Assembly (NCBI RefSeq): GCF_000166295.1
Contig: NC_017506.1
Coordinates: 3,658,001-3,722,000 of the forward strand
DNA: 64,000 nt
Reading direction: 5' to 3'
Source: Marinobacter adhaerens HP15
Lineage (GTDB): Bacteria; Pseudomonadota; Gammaproteobacteria; Pseudomonadales; Oleiphilaceae
Shown here in pieces: positions 53,869-61,574 of the stretch. Both the position numbers and the translations under genes were made by a program. The notes beneath the pieces were generated by a model. The model saw only the letters and a list, made by a program, of their open reading frames with translations, did not search any database and was not told the origin of the DNA. Every line of letters begins with the position of its first letter. The stretch's first letter is position 1.

Positions 53869-54891
53869 ATGGAAAGCTCGACTCCAGCCCGTTTCCGCAG
53901 ACCGGTCTTATGGCCAGGAATCTGGATTCCCCTGCTTCTGGTCGCCGCCGGTCTGCTGGTAACCGGAATTACTGCAAACATTGAAGCGCGTCGGGCCATG
54001 GCGCTTGCCGAAGCGCGATATCACGCCCAGCATCAGGCCCTGGTGAATCATCTGCTGGCCAACGTTCCGGACCAGTCGATGGTGGGCGACCACAACCAAC
54101 CCGTGTCGGCCTGGCTCCAGGCCTTGTTCAGTGACACCCTGCCGGATTCTCTCGGACTGCGCATCGACACCCTCGAACGACATACCAAGATGCCGCTGTT
54201 GGAACTGGGCACCAACGGTTCGGTGGACCCGACACGGGCGCTGCGTACCGAAGTTTCGCCAATGGATCAGAACTGGATACTCACGACCGTACCGTCGCCA
54301 GAGGGACTTGAAGCGGTCGCCCAAGCCTCCCGACGAACCGTCTGGATCGCCGGTGCAGCCCTGTCGGTGTTCGCGGCCGCCCTCACCCTGGTGCTGAACC
54401 GACGGCTACACCGGCAAACACTTCACATTCGTGGTCTGGAACAGAGAGAAATTGGTGCTGACCATCAGATCGCCAACTTTCAGGTCGAAAAATCGATACT
54501 TCGGCGGGCACTGAACGATAGTGAGCAACGGAGCCGGGATCTGGTGGCCCTGTCCGGTGCGGTCATATGGGAACTGGACGAAAGAGGCAGGATCGGTTTT
54601 GTTTCACCGCAAATCGCCGAACTTCTGGACCAGGCACCCGCTGACCTGGTCAACCAGCCCCTGGAGGAACTTGTTGCACCGGCGTCCCGGGACAATTTCC
54701 GGCGAGCTCTCGCGGCCGCCCGCAGTGACAGTTCCATTGAACGCGTTGACCTTTCCCTGGTCCATCGTGACCAGGAGACGGAGATTCCAGTAGTACTCAG
54801 GGTTCGGGCACTGAAAGACCCGGTTCACGGCCTCTCGGGCTTCAGGGTGAGCACCCTGCAGCGAATGGCGCTCTACTCGAGCGCTTTGTGA
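53869..54891 (+). CDS. Membrane PAS-domain protein without output domain
   Basis: The 340-aa product has TM1 (about 18-36), an extracytoplasmic segment of about 120 residues, TM2 (about 162-180), a coiled stretch and a PAS domain (about 228-335, V-I-W-E-L-D-E-R-G-R-I-G-F-V-S-P). It stops immediately after PAS with no kinase, GGDEF or other effector. It could be a truncated kinase or a stand-alone modulator. Its stop is 19 bases inside the convergent CDGSH gene. Confidence 0.7.
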   Translation: MESSTPARFRRPVLWPGIWIPLLLVAAGLLVTGITANIEARRAMALAEARYHAQHQALVNHLLANVPDQSMVGDHNQPVSAWLQALFSDTLPDSLGLRIDTLERHTKMPLLELGTNGSVDPTRALRTEVSPMDQNWILTTVPSPEGLEAVAQASRRTVWIAGAALSVFAAALTLVLNRRLHRQTLHIRGLEQREIGADHQIANFQVEKSILRRALNDSEQRSRDLVALSGAVIWELDERGRIGFVSPQIAELLDQAPADLVNQPLEELVAPASRDNFRRALAAARSDSSIERVDLSLVHRDQETEIPVVLRVRALKDPVHGLSGFRVSTLQRMALYSSAL

Positions 54892-55121
54892 CTGCCATCG
54901 CAGAGAGGGGCGTTACCGGTTTGCTTGCACCCGCAGAACCACACCCACTCTTTCTTCTCCGCCTCGTATTTGATCGGGGTTATCCCGGTCCCCTTGTGGG
55001 AACCGTCACAGAATGGCTGGCTACCACTGCGGCCACAGGCACACCAGAAGTAGTTCTTGCCCGCCTCAACCATCACAGAGAACGGTGTCTTGCTGGCGAC
55101 CACCGGTTTTTCATTCGACAT
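54873..55121 (-). CDS. CDGSH iron-sulfur domain protein (tandem motifs)
   Basis: The 82-aa product has two CDGSH motifs: C27-x-C29 with C38-D-G-S-H42, and C63-x-C65 with C74-D-G-S-H78. Each binds a 2Fe-2S cluster with three Cys and one His. Bacterial versions of this size are uncharacterised but are likely redox or Fe-S trafficking proteins. Confidence 0.9.
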   Translation of the reverse strand: MSNEKPVVASKTPFSVMVEAGKNYFWCACGRSGSQPFCDGSHKGTGITPIKYEAEKKEWVWFCGCKQTGNAPLCDGSHKALE

Positions 55122-55184
55122 AACATATCCCCCGATTCGTGACTTTACTGCACCAGTATAGTCACTCTTTCGGAAGCCCTGTGT

Positions 55185-56267
55185 TCAGAGCGGCCTGATG
55201 ACATCGGGCAGGCGCCGGGTTTCGGTGAGTTCCATAAACTCATCGCCAAGGCGATCACTCTCGGCAATCGCCGAACGCCAGGCCCGTTCCCGGCCGGCAT
55301 CGTCACCGGCATAGCGTTCGAAATCCTTCCGGTCCGGGAGCTTGCGGTCAGGCAGGGACTCCAGATAGCTTCTTGATGGCGCAACCAGCAGCACGTCCTG
55401 CAACCGGGAGGCGTCGCCCCGCCGCCAGGGCAGGGACTTGTCGAACCAGCCGGGAACCACCTTATCGGTGAAATGCGGGTAGAGCACCACGCCAGGCTGC
55501 TGGTAAGGCAGATCCAGGTGGTAGTCCAGCAAACCACCGTCTCGATAGACACCCTCGGGCGCGCCGGGGATATTGCGGACACCGGACATCACCAGGGGGA
55601 TAGATGCGGAAGCCAGGAGAGCAGGCAACAGGTTATCCCGGTTAAACGCAACCTCGTGGCTGGGAAAATCCACCAGTTTGGACACAGGCGCTTTCAGGCG
55701 GGCGTCATGGATGATGCCCCGCTCCATGAACCTGCCCAGATGACGACGACTGACCATGTTGGCGCTGATCGCGCCCATAAGGCCGAGCCCCAGCCGGCCC
55801 CGGGCGTCTTCCGCCAGCATGCCAAGGCTGCGAACGACCACAACGTTCAGTCGGTACCATGGGTGGTTCAGAATGGCTTCTTCCCGCCCACCGAGCAGCT
55901 CTTCCAGAAACAACACGCTCTTGCGGCTCACTTCCGCAGCGCTGACACCCTTGGCAAAGCGTTGTGCGGTATAAAGTTCCGCCAGCCGGGCAAGCTGGGC
56001 TTTCGGGTCATCGGAGGAAGCCACGGCGGCAAAACGCCAGCTGCCGATCGACGAGCCGATCAATGATCGCTCCTGCGGAACCCTTGGCAACCAGTCACCG
56101 AAAATGGCTTTATCCAGGCCACTTATTCCCAGAGCCTTGGGGCCACCGGCAGCACCCGGAATGACATGCACATCCTCGGGCGACAGCGGCGTTTCCCTGA
56201 GGCGCTGCATAGCGCGCCGGCCTGCCCGGATCGTCAGAGCCGGTTCTCGGATGTGAATAGCAGTCAT
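55185..56267 (-). CDS. Patatin-like phospholipase
   Basis: The 360-aa product has the oxyanion G-G-P-K near residue 41, the nucleophile S73 in G-S-S-I-G-S-W and the catalytic D243 in R-D-G-G. No signal peptide or membrane segment is evident, so it is probably cytosolic. It should hydrolyse acyl esters of phospholipids or neutral lipids; the natural substrate is unknown. The neighbourhood gives no further hint. Confidence 0.85.
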   Translation of the reverse strand: MTAIHIREPALTIRAGRRAMQRLRETPLSPEDVHVIPGAAGGPKALGISGLDKAIFGDWLPRVPQERSLIGSSIGSWRFAAVASSDDPKAQLARLAELYTAQRFAKGVSAAEVSRKSVLFLEELLGGREEAILNHPWYRLNVVVVRSLGMLAEDARGRLGLGLMGAISANMVSRRHLGRFMERGIIHDARLKAPVSKLVDFPSHEVAFNRDNLLPALLASASIPLVMSGVRNIPGAPEGVYRDGGLLDYHLDLPYQQPGVVLYPHFTDKVVPGWFDKSLPWRRGDASRLQDVLLVAPSRSYLESLPDRKLPDRKDFERYAGDDAGRERAWRSAIAESDRLGDEFMELTETRRLPDVIRPL

Positions 56268-56462
56268 AGGATGGTCCCTGGGCGTGTCCCTGAATCAGTC
56301 CCGCGGAGTTTAACGAAGTGGACAAGGCGCGGCCAACTGAACAAAACTAATGGTGGTCATAAACGGCGCTATCTGCTTCATTAAATGAACGGCCATGCTA
56401 GACTTCAAGACTGTCCCGGCACCGGACGCGGGCGGATACGACTCAAACAGCGGGAGTATGCT

Positions 56463-57530
56463 GTGAATTTTTCGGTACCACCCTCCACCCTTGCCACCAA
56501 CCCGACACTCGCGGTGCTGGGGTTCAAGCGCCAGTTGGTCTATCACCTGCATTTCTGGGCATTTATCGCCGTAGCGCCCCTGGTTCTGGTGCAATGGCAG
56601 CAATCCCATTATCTGCTTTCCGCGGTACTGGTCCTGTTCTGCACGAACGCCCTTCTGGTTATCGCATTCCTGAGGTTCCGGGGCACCTACTTCCTCAAAG
56701 GCCGTCTGTTTCCACTGCTCGCCGTGGTCAGTGCCGCCTACTCGACACACATCAATGGCCATGCCGGCCTGTACTGGGCCTACCCGGCTGCCACGGCCCT
56801 GTTCTTTTTACTTCCGCTCAGGGAGGCGATTGGAAGCAACATTGTTTTCGTTGTTGTTATGGCCGTCGTGTCCTTTTTACGATTTCCCGAGGCCGACTTC
56901 TGGCGGATAACCTTTTCGCTGGGTCTCACGTGCCTGTTTGCCATGATTTTCGCCTGGCTGGTGGGCAAGCTTCAGCAGGAACTCACGCGACTGGCAACCA
57001 CCGATCCCCTGACCGGCTGTCTGAACCGTTCGCAACTGGCTGACATCCTCAACGGTCAGATTCAGATGCGGGAGCGGTATGAGCGGGTCTCCAGCCTGAT
57101 TCTGCTGGACCTTGACTACTTCAAGACGATCAACGATCAGTGGGGTCATCTGGCCGGCGACAAGGTGCTCACGGAAATGGCACTGCGCCTGAGATCCCGC
57201 CTGCGCGAGAGCGATCAGCTGTTCCGGATTGGTGGTGAGGAGTTCATGATCGTTCTGCCGGAAACCCGCCAGAAAGATGCCGATGTGCTGGCGAATCAGC
57301 TTTTGACCAGCATCAGCGCACGGCCATTCCTGGAAGATATCAAGGTAACCGCCAGTGCCAGTGTCGCCGAGGTCAGCAAGGGTGAGACCTGGTCAGTCTG
57401 GCTGAACCGGGCAGACCAGGCGCTTTACGAAGCAAAATCCCGGGGTCGCAACCAGGTCGTCAACGCGGCCCGGCCGCTACCGGTTGTAGGCCGGGGTGCC
57501 GAGGATATGCCCGATTCCGCATCGGGCTAA
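56463..57530 (+). CDS. Membrane diguanylate cyclase
   Basis: The 355-aa product has about six hydrophobic segments in the first 180 residues and a GGDEF domain with G-G-E-E-F at 257-261 and the D-x-D-Y-F-K-T-I-N-D-x-W-G-H motif. The GGEEF form is compatible with activity. I chose the GTG at 56463 with GGGAG upstream; the frame is open to an earlier ATG at 56385. It would synthesise c-di-GMP in response to an unknown membrane signal. Confidence 0.88.
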   Translation: MNFSVPPSTLATNPTLAVLGFKRQLVYHLHFWAFIAVAPLVLVQWQQSHYLLSAVLVLFCTNALLVIAFLRFRGTYFLKGRLFPLLAVVSAAYSTHINGHAGLYWAYPAATALFFLLPLREAIGSNIVFVVVMAVVSFLRFPEADFWRITFSLGLTCLFAMIFAWLVGKLQQELTRLATTDPLTGCLNRSQLADILNGQIQMRERYERVSSLILLDLDYFKTINDQWGHLAGDKVLTEMALRLRSRLRESDQLFRIGGEEFMIVLPETRQKDADVLANQLLTSISARPFLEDIKVTASASVAEVSKGETWSVWLNRADQALYEAKSRGRNQVVNAARPLPVVGRGAEDMPDSASG

Positions 57531-57549
57531 GGAAAGCCCGCCCCGGGGG

Positions 57550-58470
57550 TTATCCCTCGCAGCGCTTGCGAAACTCCCGATAGGCACTGAAAACTTCCCA
57601 GGGGCACTCCAGATGGGGGTAGTGCCCGATATTCCTGAGGGTGACCACATCACCATCGGGCATCAGTTCCCTGTAGCGTCTGGCCATGCCGGCACCCGAG
57701 ACCGGATCGGCGGTACCCGAAATCAATCGCATCGGCTGCGTTGCCTTCTGCAGCGCGCCAACCCACCGGTTGCGGTGACAGCGTCGTTCTTCCATGAACT
57801 GGATCAGATGATGCAGGATGCCCCGGCCGTTGTTATAGGTCAGCAGGTGCCAGAAATCCTCCATATCCTGTCGATCGGGCGGATTCTGGCTTCCGAATAA
57901 CCGGCGGAAGTTTCGCTCGAAACTGCGTCGGGTCAGGCCTCGGCTGATCAGCCCGCCAAAGGGGCTCCCCAGCAGCTTCTGAATAAGCAGGGGATTGTGG
58001 ACCTCGGGGAAAAGGGCGCCGTTGAGGAAACACACACTCGCAATCCGGAATGGCAGCAGGTCCTCTTGCTCCCTCGCCAGAAGCTCCTGGGCAACACTGC
58101 ACCCGTAGTCATGAACCAGAAGGTGTACGGACGGCAGACCCAGACCCTCAATCCAGCCCTGAAACAGATCCGCCTGGTCTTCAATGCTGTAATCGTAATC
58201 GGCGGGTTTATCGGAAAAGCCAAAGCCCAGCATGTCCAGGGCCAGCACGTTGTGCTGCTGAATCAGCATCGGCCAGAGTCGATTCCAGTCCCAGCTGGCA
58301 GTGGGAAATCCATGGATCAGCACCAGCGGTTCTCCCGAGCCTGCCATCCGGCTGAAGATGGCATGTCCCTCGAAACTGAACCACTTACCTCCATGTTGCC
58401 ACCCTTCTAGGGTGCCTTCCTCGCGCCCCGCGGCGGAAACCCCACCAACGGTCGGCATCACCTCATCCAT
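57550..58470 (-). CDS. Alpha/beta hydrolase with Asp nucleophile (epoxide hydrolase or dehalogenase-like)
   Basis: The 306-aa product has H-G-F-P (53-56), D-M-L-G-F-G-F-S-D-K-P and the nucleophile elbow V-H-D121-Y-G, plus the late N-I-G-H-Y-P-H-L motif with the catalytic His and S-G-T-A-D-P with the acid. An Asp at the nucleophile position occurs in haloalkane dehalogenases, epoxide hydrolases and fluoroacetate dehalogenases, not in esterases. It could also be a similar hydrolase of the DhaA clan. Start is the ATG at 58470. Confidence 0.8.
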   Translation of the reverse strand: MDEVMPTVGGVSAAGREEGTLEGWQHGGKWFSFEGHAIFSRMAGSGEPLVLIHGFPTASWDWNRLWPMLIQQHNVLALDMLGFGFSDKPADYDYSIEDQADLFQGWIEGLGLPSVHLLVHDYGCSVAQELLAREQEDLLPFRIASVCFLNGALFPEVHNPLLIQKLLGSPFGGLISRGLTRRSFERNFRRLFGSQNPPDRQDMEDFWHLLTYNNGRGILHHLIQFMEERRCHRNRWVGALQKATQPMRLISGTADPVSGAGMARRYRELMPDGDVVTLRNIGHYPHLECPWEVFSAYREFRKRCEG

Positions 58471-58666
58471 GCATTGTCCCCGACGAACATTGATAGCCTG
58501 AAACTGTAGAACAAACCGGCCGTCACTGCCATAGCCCCACCGCCCATACCACTGGGCGTGGCGGCCAAAGTGGTCTTTTCCGACGATGCCTGCGTAAAGC
58601 GTAGAGATGGCGGGCAAATTGCCTTAAGCTTTGGCCCTCGTAAGACACTGCTAACCGGAAAAGACT

Positions 58667-59236
58667 ATGAGTAAACTCCTTGACGACCTCTCAGGGCACT
58701 TCCGTGCCATCATCGATGGCCTGGGCGAAGACCCGGATCGCGAGGGTCTGCAAGACACTCCAATGCGCGCGGCCAAGGCCATGCAGTTCCTCACGTGCGG
58801 GTACCAGCAGGACCTTGGCGACCTGGTGAACAATGCGGTATTCGAATCGGCCATGGATGAAATGGTCGTGGTTCAGGATATCGAACTCTACAGCATGTGC
58901 GAGCACCATATGCTGCCGTTCATCGGCAAGTGCCACATTGCCTACCTGCCCGCAGGCAAGGTACTGGGCTTGTCCAAGTTTGCCCGCATCGTCGACATGT
59001 ACGCCCGCCGTCTGCAGATCCAGGAAAACCTGACCCGACAGATTGCCGAAGCCGTTGAGAGCGTCACGGGCGCCAAGGGCGTGGCCGTTGTCATCGAAGC
59101 CCAGCACATGTGCATGATGATGCGGGGCGTGGAGAAACAGAATTCCCGCATGAAAACCTCGATGATGCTGGGGCAGTTCCGCAAATCCCAGGCGACCCGC
59201 ACAGAGTTTCTGACGCTGATCAGTAACAATCGCTGA
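58667..59236 (+). CDS. folE: FolE, GTP cyclohydrolase I
   Basis: The 189-aa product has the zinc and catalytic signatures [13 protein letters not shown] near residue 75 and [12 protein letters not shown], with the late [10 protein letters not shown]. It converts GTP to dihydroneopterin triphosphate for folate. It is followed by folX at 25 bases. Confidence 0.97.
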   Translation: MSKLLDDLSGHFRAIIDGLGEDPDREGLQDTPMRAAKAMQFLTCGYQQDLGDLVNNAVFESAMDEMVVVQDIELYSMCEHHMLPFIGKCHIAYLPAGKVLGLSKFARIVDMYARRLQIQENLTRQIAEAVESVTGAKGVAVVIEAQHMCMMMRGVEKQNSRMKTSMMLGQFRKSQATRTEFLTLISNNR

Positions 59237-59260
59237 ACTATCTGACCCGAGGGAGGGCGC

Positions 59261-59635
59261 ATGACAGACGTCAACGGGAATCACCTGGCAAAAGTCCGCA
59301 TCAAGGACCTTCTTCTCAGGGCCTACATCGGCATCAAGGAAGAAGAAATCAATAATCAGCAGGACGTGTTGATCAACGTTGCGCTGACTTATGATGCGAC
59401 GGAAGCCGTAAACCAGAATGAAATCTCCGCTGCCCTCAACTATCGAACCATCACGAAGCAGATCATTCACCATGTGGATGGCAATCGCTTCGCTCTGCTC
59501 GAGCGTCTGACCCACGAGGTCCTGACCATCGTCATGGAGCATGAAGCGGTAAAGTGGGCCGAGGTGGAAATCGACAAGCCTCACGCGCTACGCTACGCGG
59601 AGTCCGTGTCTGTCTGTCTGCAGGCACACCGTTAA
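59261..59635 (+). CDS. folX: FolX, dihydroneopterin triphosphate epimerase
   Basis: The 124-aa product closely resembles E. coli FolX ([18 protein letters not shown], then L-N-Y-R-T-I-T-K, then L-H/P-A-L-R-Y-A). It is in the FolB fold but with the FolX-specific pattern. It epimerises the pterin side-chain. It shares an operon with folE. Confidence 0.92.
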   Translation: MTDVNGNHLAKVRIKDLLLRAYIGIKEEEINNQQDVLINVALTYDATEAVNQNEISAALNYRTITKQIIHHVDGNRFALLERLTHEVLTIVMEHEAVKWAEVEIDKPHALRYAESVSVCLQAHR

Positions 59636-59658
59636 TCCAGCGAGGTTTCGCCAGCATC

Positions 59659-60096
59659 ATGCCCAGTACCAGCCCGGAACAGTTGCGTGACATCCTGACC
59701 ACTGTTAGGACCATCGCCCTTGTCGGCGCGAGTGAAAAGACCAGCCGGCCTTCCCATGAGGTCATGGAGTACCTGCAGTCCCAGGGCTACCGAATCCTGC
59801 CGGTCAATCCCCGCCTGGCCGGTCAGACCGTGCTCGGTGAAACGGTATACGCCGACCTCCGAAGCCTTCCCGAACCGGTGGACATGGTTGACCTGTTCCT
59901 GGCGCCGGAGCGCACCGATGCAATTATCGACCAGGCCATCGATCTGAAAATCCCCGTGGTCTGGCTCCAGATTGGCGTCATCAACCATGAAGGGGCGGCG
60001 CGAGCGGAAGCCTCGGGGCTGACCGTGGTGATGGACCGTTGCCCCAAGCAGGAAATTCCCCGGCTGGGGATTACCAGAGTTTCCGGACACGCCTGA
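59659..60096 (+). CDS. CoA-binding domain protein
   Basis: The 145-aa product is a Rossmann-like CoA-binding protein (I-A-L-V-G-A-S-x-K-x-x-R-P-S-H-E-V-x-x-Y-L, then P-V-N-P, and V-V-W-L-Q-I-G-V). It resembles YccU. Function unknown; possibly CoA sensing. The start at 59659 is preferred to an upstream in-frame start lying inside folX. Confidence 0.85.
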   Translation: MPSTSPEQLRDILTTVRTIALVGASEKTSRPSHEVMEYLQSQGYRILPVNPRLAGQTVLGETVYADLRSLPEPVDMVDLFLAPERTDAIIDQAIDLKIPVVWLQIGVINHEGAARAEASGLTVVMDRCPKQEIPRLGITRVSGHA

Positions 60097-60202
60097 AACC
60101 TGACCTGAATCAGGAACTGCGTCACACTTCCAGCACTCTTCTGTAACCGGTCTGTCAGGTCTGACATAATCACCGGACATAAAACAGAAGACTGGTAGAG
60201 CC

Positions 60203-61519
60203 ATGTGGTTCCGACGTAAATCCAGCAAACAGCACCGACATTCCGTCTCGGCGCCGTCGGCGCTCGCAACTCATTCGGACTCCCCTGTTTCGACTCTCCA
60301 GCGGGTGCGCTTACCGGTGGACCTTCTCCAGCCTGGCATGCGCGTCGTGAGCCTGGACCGGCCCTGGACCCAGGTGCCGGTTCTGTTTCAGGGCTTCACC
60401 CTGACTGATGACAACCAGGCGCAGATTCTGCGGCAGTACTGTGAGTGGGTTCTGGTGGAAGATGAAGAATCACACCTGAACCCGGTGCTCGATCAGATCT
60501 CGCTACTCAAGCGTCGCACCAGCGAACCGCTGCCGGAAACCTGCTCTCTCCAGCAGGAACTCCCAAGGGCACACGCAACCTGGAGCCGGACCCAGGCCTT
60601 TGTGGAAGAAGTCACCCGACAGATTGAAGCCGGCAATGACCTCAACCTCCAGAGCGCCCGCCCCATCATCCGGGAGTGCGTGGACAGCGTGAAAGCCAAC
60701 GCAAGCGCCATGTTCTGGATGAGCCGGATAAAGTCCCGGGATGCCTACACCGCAGAGCATTGCCTCAGGGTGGCTATATTCTGTGTCGCCTTTGCCCGCT
60801 TCCTGGGCATGCCGGACGACGACCTGGAGACCGTGGGCATGTGCGGTCTGCTGCACGACCTTGGCAAACTCAGGGTTCCCGACGAGATCCTCAATAAACC
60901 CGGCGCGTTGACGCCGGAAGAGCACAGCATCATGCGCCAGCACACAACGCTGGGTTACGAGTTGCTTCGTGCTGATGCCAATCTGGATCCGATTATCAGC
61001 GATGTCTCCCGTCACCACCATGAACGCATGGATGGTCGCGGCTATCCTGAACAGCTGGCGGAATGGCAGATCAGCCGTTTCGCCCGTCTGGTTTCCATCG
61101 TCGACGCCTTCGATGCCATCACCAGCGACCGGTGTTACCGGGATGGGCTACCGGCCTCCGAAGCCATTCGCATCCTGTTCCGTAACCGCGGCCAACAGTT
61201 CGACGCTTCCATGGTGGAAGCCTTCATACGGATGATTGGCGTGTATCCGCCCGGAAGCCTGGTCGAGCTGTCGACGGGAGAAGTGGCCATCGTCCTGGCG
61301 ACCCACCCCCGGCGCAAGCTGAAACCAAAGGTGGAGGTGCTGCTCAATGGCGACAAGCAGCCAGTCACCCCGCGTATCATCGACCTGGGAGGCACGGGCT
61401 CGGAACCTGACGAGGGTTCTCCGGAAATTGCACGGCCAGTGTCCGACGGCGCCTTTGGGGTCTCGCTTCGGGACCGAATCAAGCAACTGATGGCGGTGGC
61501 CGATAGAAATGCTTCATAA
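60203..61519 (+). CDS. HD-GYP domain c-di-GMP phosphodiesterase
   Basis: The 438-aa product has an N-terminal DUF3391-like segment (about 32-100), then an HD-GYP domain with H218-D219 (L-L-H-D-L-G-K-L-R-V-P) and G280-Y-P282 (R-G-Y-P). All metal and substrate motifs are present, so it should degrade c-di-GMP. It is cytosolic and probably co-transcribed with the GGDEF-EAL gene 55 bases downstream. Confidence 0.92.
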   Translation: MWFRRKSSKQHRHSVSAPSALATHSDSPVSTLQRVRLPVDLLQPGMRVVSLDRPWTQVPVLFQGFTLTDDNQAQILRQYCEWVLVEDEESHLNPVLDQISLLKRRTSEPLPETCSLQQELPRAHATWSRTQAFVEEVTRQIEAGNDLNLQSARPIIRECVDSVKANASAMFWMSRIKSRDAYTAEHCLRVAIFCVAFARFLGMPDDDLETVGMCGLLHDLGKLRVPDEILNKPGALTPEEHSIMRQHTTLGYELLRADANLDPIISDVSRHHHERMDGRGYPEQLAEWQISRFARLVSIVDAFDAITSDRCYRDGLPASEAIRILFRNRGQQFDASMVEAFIRMIGVYPPGSLVELSTGEVAIVLATHPRRKLKPKVEVLLNGDKQPVTPRIIDLGGTGSEPDEGSPEIARPVSDGAFGVSLRDRIKQLMAVADRNAS

Positions 61520-61574
61520 TTGCGCTGGCGCTGCCGACTGCCCGGCACCACCGTTTCAAGTCACGGAGTAACCT

